A DNA stretch of 64,000 nucleotides from positions 47,566 through 111,565 of the forward strand of contig NZ_JBNNTI010000008.1 of assembly GCF_050278625.1 (NCBI RefSeq), written 5' to 3'. The position numbers and the translations under genes were made by a program. The notes below the pieces were generated by a model that was not told the origin of the DNA, did no database searches, and saw only the letters and a list, made by a program, of their open reading frames with translations. Of this stretch, positions 36,537 through 45,543 are shown one piece after another. Every line of letters starts with the position of its first letter. Within the stretch, counting starts at the first letter, position 1. The stretch is from Viridibacillus sp050278625. Its GTDB lineage: Bacteria; Bacillota; Bacilli; Bacillales_A; Planococcaceae.

Positions 36537-36667
36537 CTAGTTGATTGGAGTGCAGGCGGCGACTCCTTAGGGAACTAGAGAACATCTTGAGACCCTGGAG
36601 GAGCGTTAGGACGAGGAGGCTCAAGGTTCGCCCCCAGGAAAGCGTCCGCCGGAACGGAAATTAACGG
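36537..36667 (-). repeat. Dispersed palindromic repeat, copy A (reverse orientation)
   Basis: Read on the minus strand, it runs from CCGTTAATTTCCGTTCCGGC...GACGCTTTCC to GCCTGCACTCCAATCAACTA and is a diverged member of the family at 57344-57480, 57497-57644, 58552-58700 and 58709-58856. It is locally much richer in G+C than its surroundings. Confidence 0.75.
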
Positions 36668-36679
36668 TATCGAAGAAAA

Positions 36680-36717
36680 AGCCATGGCAGAAACGATTAA
36701 TCGTTCCCGCCATGGCT
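36680..36717. repeat. 38-bp near-perfect palindrome
   Basis: AGCCATGGC at the left and GCCATGGCT at the right enclose the perfect palindrome AACGATTAATCGTT; only two symmetric pairs mismatch. It could act as a bidirectional hairpin terminator or protein site. No gene is seen between 36017 and 36896 apart from the relics listed. Confidence 0.8.
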
Positions 36718-36896
36718 AAAATTCATTTTATGGACTTTTTTAGTCCCTCGTTTTTACAAGGGGATTTTTATCATTTAAATGGAGTTATTATGATTGCCAA
36801 CCGCTTTTAACGCAAATAACCTTTACAACAAGGCTATTTTTTTTATACAATAAAAGTTAAATCTAATCGGAAAATTTACGGAATAGGGTGGCTAAC

Positions 36897-39092
36897 ATGG
36901 CGAAGGATCAAGTGATGACAGTAGAAGACGTTTTTGCAACTCTTTCTTCTTATATGAATACCGAACATGTTGCTTTTGTACAAAAAGCATATGAGGTTGC
37001 GAGAGAAGCGCATAAAGAACAGTTTCGAAGCTCGGGGGAGCCTTATATTTTACATCCCATTCAAGTAGCAGGTATTTTAGCTGAACTTCAAATGGATCCA
37101 GAAACAGTATCAGCAGGCTTTCTACATGACGTTGTAGAAGATACTACAGTAACACGCGAGGATCTAGTAGAAGCGTTCAGTGAAGATGTTGCTATGCTTG
37201 TGGATGGTGTTACAAAGCTAGGGAAGATTAAATATAAATCGAAAGCAGAACAGCAGGCTGAGAATCATCGTAAAATGTTTGTTGCTATGGCGCAAGACAT
37301 CCGTGTAATTTTAATCAAATTAGCGGACCGCTTACATAATATGCGTACATTAAAACATTTACCTGTTGAAAAGCAACGACGTATTGCGAAGGAAACGCTT
37401 GAAATTTTTGCCCCACTAGCTCATCGCTTAGGTATATCAGCGATTAAATGGGAGTTAGAGGATACAGCACTTCGTTATTTAAACCCACAGCAATATTACC
37501 GTATCGTTAATTTGATGAAGAAAAAGCGTGTAGAACGTGAAGCTTATTTATCGTCTGTTATGGGTGAGATTAATACACAACTAGATGATATTGAAATCAA
37601 GGCAGATTTATCAGGTCGTCCAAAACATATATATAGTATTTACCGCAAAATGGTTATGCAAAATAAACAATTTAGTGAAATTTATGATTTACTTGCCGTA
37701 CGTGTAATCGTGGATAGTATTAAAGACTGTTATGCTGTGTTAGGAATAGTGCATACTCTTTGGAAGCCGATGCCAGGCCGTTTTAAGGACTATATTGCAA
37801 TGCCAAAACAAAACTTATACCAATCGTTGCATACGACAGTAATTGGTCCGTATGGTGACCCATTAGAAGTGCAGATACGAACGATGGACATGCATAACAT
37901 CGCAGAATACGGGGTTGCTGCACACTGGGCTTATAAAGAAGGCAAAAATATCGATATGAGTAACTCAAATGTCGATAGTAAACTAACATGGTTCCGTGAA
38001 ATTTTAGAGTTCCAAAATGAATCTTCTGATGCAGAAGAATTTATGGAATCTTTAAAATTTGATTTATTCTCTGATATGGTCTATGTTTTTTCTCCAAAAG
38101 GCGATGTCATGGAATTGCCTGCAGGATCTGTACCGATTGACTTTGCATATCGCGTACACTCTGAAATAGGTAATAAAACTATCGGAGCAAAAGTAAATGG
38201 CAAAATGGTGCCACTCGATACACCTTTAAAAACAGGTGATATTATTGAGATTATGACGTCTAAGCAATCATTTGGACCAAGTCGTGATTGGCTGAAAATT
38301 GCACAGTCCTCACAAGCCAAGCACAAAATTAAACAATTCTTTAAAAAGCAATTACGTGAAGACAATGTTGTAAAAGGTCGCGAATTAATTGATAAAGAAA
38401 TTAAAGAGCAAAACTTCGATCCTAAAGAAGTTTTAACTCCTGAAAACTTTAAACGAGTATGTGAGAAGATGAATTTTGCCAGTGAAGACGATTTAGTAGC
38501 AGCTGTTGGCTTTAATGGCATGACTGCACAACAAGTCGTTAATCGTCTTGCAGAAAAAATTCGTAAACAACGAGATCATGAAGAAGCGTTAGTGAAAATC
38601 AATAAGGAAATGAATTCACCTGAAAAGAGAAAGTCTACGGAGTCCGGCGTTGTCGTAAAAGGGTTAGAGAATCTACTAATTCGTCTTTCGCGCTGTTGTA
38701 GCCCAGTACCAGGGGATGATATTGTTGGTTTTATCACTAAAGGTCGAGGTGTTTCTGTTCACCGTGCAGATTGTCCAAATGTGCAATCCAATGAAGAACA
38801 GGAACGCTTAATCGATGTTGAATGGGATTCTGCTTTTGCTCATGAGAAAAAAGAGTATTCTGTTGATATCGAAGTGTCAGGCTATGATCGTCCGGGTTTA
38901 CTGAATGAAGTAATGCAAGTTGTGAATGAAGCTAAAACGAATATTAGTGCTGTGAGTGGAAGAGCTGATAGAGATAAATTAGCTACTATTAACTTAACAA
39001 TTCGTATTCGTGACATTGCTCATTTATACAAAGTCGTTGATCGTATTAAACAAATTCCTGACATTTATTCTGTACAACGTGTAACAAACTAA
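36897..39092 (+). CDS. relA: Bifunctional (p)ppGpp synthetase/hydrolase RelA (Rsh)
   Basis: This 731-residue Rsh enzyme makes and destroys the alarmone (p)ppGpp. It has an HD hydrolase domain (HPIQVAGIL, LHDVVEDT), synthetase domain (RPKHIYSIYRKM, YDLLAVRVIV, QNLYQSLHTTVIGP), TGS domain (PAGSVPIDFAYRVHSEIGN), zinc-finger region (RCCSPVPGDDI) and C-terminal ACT domain. The ATG at 36897 is preferred because AGGGTGG lies just upstream; the GTG at 36888 falls in that site. Followed by dtd, as in B. subtilis. Confidence 0.95.
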   Translation: MAKDQVMTVEDVFATLSSYMNTEHVAFVQKAYEVAREAHKEQFRSSGEPYILHPIQVAGILAELQMDPETVSAGFLHDVVEDTTVTREDLVEAFSEDVAMLVDGVTKLGKIKYKSKAEQQAENHRKMFVAMAQDIRVILIKLADRLHNMRTLKHLPVEKQRRIAKETLEIFAPLAHRLGISAIKWELEDTALRYLNPQQYYRIVNLMKKKRVEREAYLSSVMGEINTQLDDIEIKADLSGRPKHIYSIYRKMVMQNKQFSEIYDLLAVRVIVDSIKDCYAVLGIVHTLWKPMPGRFKDYIAMPKQNLYQSLHTTVIGPYGDPLEVQIRTMDMHNIAEYGVAAHWAYKEGKNIDMSNSNVDSKLTWFREILEFQNESSDAEEFMESLKFDLFSDMVYVFSPKGDVMELPAGSVPIDFAYRVHSEIGNKTIGAKVNGKMVPLDTPLKTGDIIEIMTSKQSFGPSRDWLKIAQSSQAKHKIKQFFKKQLREDNVVKGRELIDKEIKEQNFDPKEVLTPENFKRVCEKMNFASEDDLVAAVGFNGMTAQQVVNRLAEKIRKQRDHEEALVKINKEMNSPEKRKSTESGVVVKGLENLLIRLSRCCSPVPGDDIVGFITKGRGVSVHRADCPNVQSNEEQERLIDVEWDSAFAHEKKEYSVDIEVSGYDRPGLLNEVMQVVNEAKTNISAVSGRADRDKLATINLTIRIRDIAHLYKVVDRIKQIPDIYSVQRVTN

Positions 39093-39108
39093 GATAGGAG
39101 TTTTCATT

Positions 39109-39549
39109 TTGAAAGTAGTACTGCAACGTAGTAGAAAGGCATCAGTGACTGTAGATGGACAAGTTACAGGTGCGATTGATCAAGGGTATGTATTGTTAGT
39201 TGGACTTGCACATGGTGATACAAAAGCAGATGCTGAGTATATCGCAAATAAAATTGCGAAGATGCGTCTATGGGAAGATGCTGGTGGCAAAATGAATCAC
39301 TCTATTTTAGATCACGGTGGCGCTATTTTGTCTGTATCACAATTTACTTTGTATGCTGATATACGCAAAGGAAATCGTCCGAGCTTTATTGAAGCCGCTC
39401 GCCCTGAGGAAGCAGAACCTTTATGGGAGTATTTCAATGAAACACTTCGCAACTTAGGTTTAAGTGTTGAAACAGGAATTTTTGGCGCCATGATGGATAT
39501 CCAATTAATAAACGATGGACCTGTCACAATAATCATTGAATCAAAATGA
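39109..39549 (+). CDS. dtd: D-aminoacyl-tRNA deacylase
   Basis: Dtd removes D-amino acids from mischarged tRNA. The 146-residue product starts MKVVLQRSRKASVTVDGQ, has SQFTLYADIRKGNRPSF, and the cross-subunit GP motif NDGPVTI near its end. The start is TTG at 39109 with TAGGAG upstream. Confidence 0.95.
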   Translation: MKVVLQRSRKASVTVDGQVTGAIDQGYVLLVGLAHGDTKADAEYIANKIAKMRLWEDAGGKMNHSILDHGGAILSVSQFTLYADIRKGNRPSFIEAARPEEAEPLWEYFNETLRNLGLSVETGIFGAMMDIQLINDGPVTIIIESK

Positions 39550-39636
39550 TAATAGTCATTACTTTAGCAACTATTCATATATGAATATAAGGGTGAATGT
39601 ATATCAATCGACTATATTACTATTTTGAAAATCATA

Positions 39637-39690
39637 AAGCCTTGGACTCTTTCATACAATTTTGTATGGAAGTTCCCGAGGCTTTTTTGT
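39637..39690 (+). terminator. Intrinsic terminator after dtd
   Basis: AAGCCTTGG (39637-39645) pairs with CCGAGGCTT (39676-39684), enclosing a second hairpin CATACAA/TTGTATG, followed by Ts. Confidence 0.8.
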
Positions 39691-39838
39691 TCTGTCAAGA
39701 TCAGTAAGGCCAATGTAATATTAGCGACTTAGAAGTTGTTACAAGTTGAAACAAGCGAGAAGTTAATAAGCTCAAGATAATAGTTACAAAGTATTAGTTA
39801 TTTTTTATAGGATTTAAGTATGCGTACATAGAAGAATC

Positions 39839-39890
39839 TAAAAAAACAGCCTTACTATAGTTTTCTTGTAGAAGAACTAGTAAGGCTGTT
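39839..39890 (-). terminator. Intrinsic terminator of the amidase gene
   Basis: AACAGCCTTACTA (39845-39857) and TAGTAAGGCTGTT (39878-39890) form a perfect 13-bp stem; the A run at 39839-39846 is a T run on the minus strand. It lies just downstream of the amidase stop. Confidence 0.85.
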
Positions 39891-39905
39891 AGTTACTAAA
39901 TATGG

Positions 39906-41606
39906 TTATTGCGTTTTGAAGTAATTGTGAATACCTTGTGCAATACTTCTACATACATTATTTTGATGAGTCGCATTAATAAGTTTACTGCGATCCTCAA
40001 CATTTGAAATGAAACCAACTTCTAAAAGGATAGAAGGAACTGTAGCCATTCGGTTTACATAAAAGATATTCGGTTTGACACCTCTATTACTACTCCCCAT
40101 TGTAGGTTGATACGCATTGTGTACTGCATTTGCTAATTGTCTGCTTCTAGTTGGATATGGATTACCTGAAGCATAATAAGTTTCAGTTCCCTTTGCAGTA
40201 GCACTTGCAGAGTTCATATGAATACTAACGAAAATATCTGCTTTTTTCGTTTTTGCAACGTTTACTCGACATTGTAAATCTACCGTTTTATTAGTAGATG
40301 CAGAGCAAGCTGTAAATTGTCCACGAGTTGTATATACGGTATAGCCCATTTTCTCTAGCTGGCTTTTAGTTTTTAATGTAAATGCATAAGTAAGAGCGGC
40401 TTCGTTATAACCACCACCACCTGAACCTGGGTCAAAACCACCATGCCCTGCATCTAAAATAATCGTTTTTTTCTTTGAAGCAGGTGGGTTTGTAGCTGGA
40501 TTCGATAATGTTATATAACTATTTGATGTGTTATTTGAAATCCAGCCTTTTTGTCCAGAAGCATACATTACTTCAGCCCATTCATTTGATGGATACGTTG
40601 CATATTGTAGTACTTTATAGTAACTTCCAGCATTAGCTTCAGAAAGTATATCTCCAGTTGTATTCGGTTTTGAACGGATATTTAAGTAACCAGATTGTAT
40701 AACGATATATTCTGGTTTTGAAGGCTTCGTATAAACGACATTATCTTCAGGCGTGTCAGTCGGTTCCTCTGGTGTTGGATTTTCAGGTTCTGATGGGTCC
40801 GTTTCTAAATCGGTCTCCTCATCCGGTCCGTTTGGATTAGATGTTTGGCTCGTATGTTTTTTAGAACTTATCTTCCCGTATACTGACTTGGAAGAAACCC
40901 AACCTTTTTTAGTAGTCGTATATTGAATTTGTACCCATGTACCAGATTCCTTTAAAATTTTAAATTCATTGCCTTTTACTACACTACCAATAATAGCAGA
41001 GTCAGCTGATGAAGAAGCTTTTTCTCGTACATTTAAATTAGCAATCGTAATGTAGTAATATTTACCAACATTACTAGCCAAAGTAGTTGTATTGGAAGAA
41101 GTAGTTGAATTAATCGTTACATAACTTTTAGAGACCCAGCCTGTATATTTTGATGTTTTAATATTCACCCAACCATTTTTTTCGTCTAATACAGTCCCTT
41201 TTGTTCCTTTTGCTAATTTACCAAGACTTTTATAGCTGACTGCAGCACCGGTGCGAATATTTAGATTACCTATTTTTGCAACAGCTGTTTTCGATGCAGC
41301 AGCAGTTACAACGTTTGTATTTACTTTAGATAAGTACTGGGAAGAAACCCAACCTGTTTTCCCACTATATTTTACTTTAATCCAAGATCCTTTAGATGAA
41401 ATTTTTGTTAATTTTGTGCTTTTTGGAATTAACGTAAGTTTTTTAGTGCTTGTACTAGGACCTTCACGTAAAGTAAGCTGACTTGCTGTTACCTTATAAG
41501 ATATTGAAGAAGATGCCTTCATATGTATTGGTTGGTAAAAATATGAGTATATAAGTGTGGCTAATATCAAAAAAGTACTAAACGTTTTTACTATTTTTGT
41601 TTTCAT
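39906..41606 (-). CDS. Secreted N-acetylmuramoyl-L-alanine amidase with four SH3b domains
   Basis: The enzyme cleaves the bond between MurNAc and the stem peptide. The 566-residue product has a signal peptide (residues 1-31), three bacterial SH3 repeats (about 35-95, 105-165, 180-245; each ends GWVS), an acidic Pro/Glu/Thr linker (about 250-290), a fourth SH3 (about 297-365), then an Amidase_3 domain (about 380-564). Zinc ligands are in DAGHGGFDPG, YNEAALT and SIHMNS, and the catalytic Glu in LLEVGFISN. Position between dtd and hisS matches B. subtilis yrvJ. AAAAAGGAGGATT precedes the ATG. Confidence 0.92.
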   Translation of the reverse strand: MKTKIVKTFSTFLILATLIYSYFYQPIHMKASSSISYKVTASQLTLREGPSTSTKKLTLIPKSTKLTKISSKGSWIKVKYSGKTGWVSSQYLSKVNTNVVTAAASKTAVAKIGNLNIRTGAAVSYKSLGKLAKGTKGTVLDEKNGWVNIKTSKYTGWVSKSYVTINSTTSSNTTTLASNVGKYYYITIANLNVREKASSSADSAIIGSVVKGNEFKILKESGTWVQIQYTTTKKGWVSSKSVYGKISSKKHTSQTSNPNGPDEETDLETDPSEPENPTPEEPTDTPEDNVVYTKPSKPEYIVIQSGYLNIRSKPNTTGDILSEANAGSYYKVLQYATYPSNEWAEVMYASGQKGWISNNTSNSYITLSNPATNPPASKKKTIILDAGHGGFDPGSGGGGYNEAALTYAFTLKTKSQLEKMGYTVYTTRGQFTACSASTNKTVDLQCRVNVAKTKKADIFVSIHMNSASATAKGTETYYASGNPYPTRSRQLANAVHNAYQPTMGSSNRGVKPNIFYVNRMATVPSILLEVGFISNVEDRSKLINATHQNNVCRSIAQGIHNYFKTQ

Positions 41607-41734
41607 GTTAATCCTCCTTTTTATCTATTGTAAAAGGAAGTGACATGAAAAATCTATAGTTTTTCAAAAAAGTTGACATATTTCTTTATAGTGGGTAAGA
41701 TATTTAGTAATCTGAATTTATTTAAGATCACCTA

Positions 41735-41996
41735 TGACCGAGCAAGTAACTATATTTTTGAGGCTGATAAAGAGAGGAAAAGACGTGGCTGAAATCTTTT
41801 CTACAGTACAGTATGGTGAATAACACTCGAGAGGTTTTTCTTCGAAAGGCATATGTTTTGCTTATTAGGGGAAAACGGAATCGGCCGTTATCCGACATGA
41901 GAGGATTTAGTTATACTAGATCAACTAGGGTGGAACCGCGGAAGCTTATATAGCTCTCGTCCCTTGCATTTAATGCAAGGGACGGGGGCTTTTTTA
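41735..41996 (+). promoter_or_regulatory. T-box leader of hisS-aspS
   Basis: The leader has the conserved T-box sequence AGGGTGGAACCGCG (41927-41940) and a following terminator (CGTCCCTTGCATT/AATGCAAGGGACG, 41959-41985, then GGGGCTTTTTT). Upstream the stem I region shows the GA motif AAAGAGAGG and, on its 3' side, AATAACACTCGAG. CAC at 41824-41826 is the likely specifier, a His codon. Uncharged tRNA-His would then prevent termination and raise hisS and aspS expression. The specifier is inferred from context without folding. Confidence 0.88.
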
Positions 41997-42074
41997 GTTT
42001 CATCATAGAGAATAGTGTGATAAAGGACATCGTAGGTCCACAATTAATCTGAATTTTTGAAAGGAGTTAATGTG

Positions 42075-43349
42075 ATGAATTATAAAGTACCTAGAGGCAC
42101 TCAAGATATTTTACCTGGACAGTCTGAGAAATGGCAAAAGGTTGAGGAAATCATTCGTCAGCTTTGCCAAGTATATAGATATCAAGAAATTCGTACTCCA
42201 ATCTTCGAGCAAACGGAATTATTCCAACGTAGTGTTGGAGATACGACAGATATCGTGCAAAAAGAAATGTACACATTTAAAGATAGAGGAGACCGTTCAT
42301 TGACACTTCGTCCAGAAGGTACAGCAGCTGTTGTACGATCTTACGTTGAGCACAAAATGTTTGGTCAACCTGATCAACCAGTAAAATTATCGTATATCGG
42401 TCCAATGTTCCGTTATGAGCGTCAGCAAGCTGGGCGTTACCGCCAGTTCGTACAATTCGGAGTAGAAGCAATTGGTAGTAAAGATCCTGCAATTGATGCC
42501 GAAGTCATTGCGCTTGCGATGGATGTGTATGAAACTGCTGGATTGAAAAACTTAAAATTAGTGATTAATTCTTTAGGTGATGCAGATGTTCGTGCAGCGC
42601 ACCGTGATGCTTTAATCAAACATTTTGAACCACATATCGGAGATTTCTGTTCAGATTGTCAAAATCGTCTAGAAAAAAATCCGTTACGTATTTTAGATTG
42701 TAAAGTAGATCGCGAAAATCCGTTAATGGCTACTGCACCAGCGTTAACAGATTACTTAAATGAGGAATCAGCTGCTTACTTCGAAGCTGTTAAAAAATAC
42801 TTAGATGTGTTAGGTATTACGTATGTAGTAGATCCGAACTTAGTACGTGGCTTGGATTATTATAACCATACGACTTTCGAAATTATGAGCACGGCAGAGG
42901 ACCTGGGCGCAATCACTACTTTATGTGGTGGTGGTCGTTATAATGGGCTAGTTGAACAAATTGGTGGCCCAGAATCACCTGGTATCGGTTTTGCAATGAG
43001 TATTGAACGCCTATTGCTTGCTCTAGAAGCTGAGGGACGTTCACTTGATACTGATAGTGCACTTGACATGTACATCGTTGCAATGGATGACCAAGCGAAG
43101 TTAAAAGCAGTAGAATTAGCGAGCTCATTTAGAGCAAAAGGTATTTCAACTGAGCTTGATTATGCAAGTCGCAAAGTAAAAGCACAGATGAAATCAGCAG
43201 ATCGTTTAGGTGCTAAATGGGTCATCGTACTTGGTGAATCAGAATTAAATGAACAAGCTGCTAATGTGAAAAACATGGAATTGGGTAGCCAAGAAAAAGT
43301 GCCATTCCATGACTTAGTGAAATATTTAACAAAACATAAAGTACAATAA
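42075..43349 (+). CDS. hisS: Histidyl-tRNA synthetase
   Basis: This class II synthetase has MNYKVPRGTQDILPG at its start, motif 2 MFRYERQQAGRYRQF, the His-binding VRGLDYYNHTTFE and GGGRYNGL, and a C-terminal anticodon domain. The ATG at 42075 follows AAGGAG by eight bases; GTG at 42072 is a near alternative. Length about 424 residues is standard. Controlled by the T-box upstream and followed by aspS. Confidence 0.97.
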   Translation: MNYKVPRGTQDILPGQSEKWQKVEEIIRQLCQVYRYQEIRTPIFEQTELFQRSVGDTTDIVQKEMYTFKDRGDRSLTLRPEGTAAVVRSYVEHKMFGQPDQPVKLSYIGPMFRYERQQAGRYRQFVQFGVEAIGSKDPAIDAEVIALAMDVYETAGLKNLKLVINSLGDADVRAAHRDALIKHFEPHIGDFCSDCQNRLEKNPLRILDCKVDRENPLMATAPALTDYLNEESAAYFEAVKKYLDVLGITYVVDPNLVRGLDYYNHTTFEIMSTAEDLGAITTLCGGGRYNGLVEQIGGPESPGIGFAMSIERLLLALEAEGRSLDTDSALDMYIVAMDDQAKLKAVELASSFRAKGISTELDYASRKVKAQMKSADRLGAKWVIVLGESELNEQAANVKNMELGSQEKVPFHDLVKYLTKHKVQ

Positions 43350-43364
43350 TTGGAGGAAATAATC

Positions 43365-45143
43365 ATGGCAAAAAGAACACATGAATGTGGTATTTTACGT
43401 GGCGCTCATGAAGGCGAACGCGTTGTATTAAAAGGATGGGTACAACGTCGTCGCGATTTCGGCGGACTAATTTTCGTTGACCTACGTGACCGTACAGGAC
43501 TTGTACAAATCGTTTTCAATCCTGAAAATTCTCAAGAAGCATTAGATATTGCGGATTCTCTTCGTAGCGAATTCGTTGTAGAAGTAGAAGGTACTGTAGC
43601 ATTACGTGATCCGGAAATGATCAATCCAAACATGGAAACTGGTATGGTTGAAGTTTTAATTGATCAAATAACAATCATTAACAAAGCTAAAACACCACCG
43701 TTTGCAATTGAGGATCGCACTGAAGTAAACGAAGACTTGCGTTTAAAATACCGTTACTTAGACTTACGTCGTCCAGTAATGTTTGATACATTCAAACTTC
43801 GCTCTGACGTGACAAAAGTAATTCGTAACTTTTTACAAGATGAAGGTTTCTTAGAAGTTGAAACGCCAATTTTAACAAAATCAACTCCAGAAGGCGCACG
43901 TGACTATTTAGTTCCTTCACGTGTACATGAAGGTGAATTTTACGCTTTACCACAATCACCACAATTATTTAAACAATTATTAATGATTGGTGGATTTGAG
44001 CGCTACTTCCAAATCGCACGCTGCTTCCGTGATGAAGATTTACGTGCTGATCGTCAGCCTGAATTCACTCAGATTGATATGGAAATGAGTTTCATGTCAC
44101 AAGATGAAATCATCGAATTAAACGAAAAATTAATTCAAAAAGTTATGAAAGAAGTTAAAGGAATTAATATTCCAGCTCCATTCCAACGTATGACTTATAA
44201 CGATGCAATGTCTCGTTATGGTTCTGATAAGCCTGATGTTCGTTTTGATTTAGAACTTATTGAATTAAGCGATGTTGTTGCAGGTTGTAACTTCAAAGTA
44301 TTCGCCAGTACTGTTGAAAACGGTGGACAAGTAAAAGGTCTTAACATTAAAGGTGCAAATGATAAATATTCTCGTAAAGATCTTGACGAATTAACGAAAT
44401 TTGTTGGTCGTTACGGTGCGAAAGGCCTTGCGTGGATTAAGGTAACTGAAGAAGGATTAACTGGTCCAATCGGTAAGTTCTTTGATGATGAATTTGGTGA
44501 AAAACTTGTTGAACGTATGCAAGCTGAACCAGGTGATACATTAGTATTCGTAGCTGATAAAAAATCAGTTGTTGCTGATTCGCTAGGTGCTTTACGTAAA
44601 AAACTTGGAAAAGACCTTGGATTAATTGATGAATCTCGTTTTGCATTCCTATGGATTACAGAGTGGCCATTACTTGAATACAGCGAAGATGATGACCGTT
44701 ACTATGCGGCACACCACCCATTCACTCGTCCATTCGATGAAGATCTTGAAAAAATGGATACTGAACCAGATGCAGTTAAAGCACAAGCGTATGACATCGT
44801 ATTAAATGGCTACGAACTTGGTGGCGGATCATTACGTATTCACGAGAAAGATTTACAAGAAAAAATGTTCAAAACACTTGGCTTCACTGATGAAGAAGCA
44901 AAAGAACAATTTGGTTTCCTAATGAATGCGTTTGAGTATGGTACTCCTCCACACGGTGGTTTAGCATTCGGTCTTGACCGTTTCATTATGTTACTAGCTG
45001 GTCGTGACAACTTACGTGATACTATTGCATTCCCTAAAACTGCAAGTGCAAGTTGTGTCTTAACAAATGCGCCAAGTACAGTATCATTAGCGCAATTAGA
45101 TGAGTTAAATATCCGCACAAAAACATTGGCAGACGAGAAGTGA
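43365..45143 (+). CDS. aspS: Aspartyl-tRNA synthetase
   Basis: The 592-residue class II enzyme has an N-terminal OB fold (GWVQRRRDFGGLIFVDLRDR), RYLDLRRP, motif 2 (FRDEDLRADRQPEFTQID), the bacterial insertion domain and motif 3 (GLAFGLDRFIMLL). The ATG at 43365 follows TTGGAGGAAAT. Cotranscribed with hisS. Confidence 0.98.
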   Translation: MAKRTHECGILRGAHEGERVVLKGWVQRRRDFGGLIFVDLRDRTGLVQIVFNPENSQEALDIADSLRSEFVVEVEGTVALRDPEMINPNMETGMVEVLIDQITIINKAKTPPFAIEDRTEVNEDLRLKYRYLDLRRPVMFDTFKLRSDVTKVIRNFLQDEGFLEVETPILTKSTPEGARDYLVPSRVHEGEFYALPQSPQLFKQLLMIGGFERYFQIARCFRDEDLRADRQPEFTQIDMEMSFMSQDEIIELNEKLIQKVMKEVKGINIPAPFQRMTYNDAMSRYGSDKPDVRFDLELIELSDVVAGCNFKVFASTVENGGQVKGLNIKGANDKYSRKDLDELTKFVGRYGAKGLAWIKVTEEGLTGPIGKFFDDEFGEKLVERMQAEPGDTLVFVADKKSVVADSLGALRKKLGKDLGLIDESRFAFLWITEWPLLEYSEDDDRYYAAHHPFTRPFDEDLEKMDTEPDAVKAQAYDIVLNGYELGGGSLRIHEKDLQEKMFKTLGFTDEEAKEQFGFLMNAFEYGTPPHGGLAFGLDRFIMLLAGRDNLRDTIAFPKTASASCVLTNAPSTVSLAQLDELNIRTKTLADEK

Positions 45144-45148
45144 ATCTT

Positions 45149-45177
45149 TTGAATTGTCAGAATTAATGTGGTAATAT
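45149..45177 (+). promoter_or_regulatory. Promoter of the 6S RNA gene
   Basis: TTGAAT (45149-45154), a 17-base spacer and TAATAT (45172-45177) place the start near 45184, where the 6S-like sequence begins. Confidence 0.6.
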
Positions 45178-45183
45178 GTATTT

Positions 45184-45375
45184 AAAGCGAATCCTGATGT
45201 GTTCGTTATAAGCTTATCAGTTTTGACCGAACATTTTATCGTTGGGAGTTCACATTTTGAGATGGCGAACATGCCTGTAATGGGACGTTTAAAGTTTTGA
45301 AGAGAACACCCACCTGCTTATTGCGGGTTCAAAACGATTAGATTTTAAGACGGCACAATCGGGATTCGTTAACTA
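45184..45375 (+). ncRNA. ssrS: 6S RNA
   Basis: 6S RNA binds the housekeeping RNA polymerase and mimics an open promoter. The ends pair as a closing stem (AAAGCGAATCCTGAT near 45184 with ATCGGGATTCGTT near 45358-45370). The middle holds the segments ATGCCTGTAATGGGAC and GAACACCCACCTGC familiar from Bacillus 6S-1 RNA. Length of about 190, own promoter and terminator, and a place just after aspS all agree. Exact ends are estimated. Confidence 0.82.
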
Positions 45376-45386
45376 TTAAATCACAC

Positions 45387-45416
45387 CCTCTCAATGAAAA
45401 TTGGGAGGTTTTTTTA
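45387..45416 (+). terminator. Intrinsic terminator after 6S RNA
   Basis: CCTCTCAAT (45387-45395) pairs with ATTGGGAGG (45400-45408), followed by eight Ts. Confidence 0.85.
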
Positions 45417-45543
45417 TATAATTTTTTCTTTAGTATGGGTATATCATTGGGGAAATAAACACTTTTTTATTTTTTTGTTGGCGTCCATTGAAACAATGGT
45501 TTAAAGTGTAAGTAAATAAATTGAAATGAGAAGGTGTATTAAG

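Noticed and set aside
45485..45499. CCATTG-AAA-CAATGG inverted repeat before nagB as an operator
   Set aside because: It does not match the NagR dyad and is short enough to be chance; it also overlaps a weak -35-like TTGAAA.
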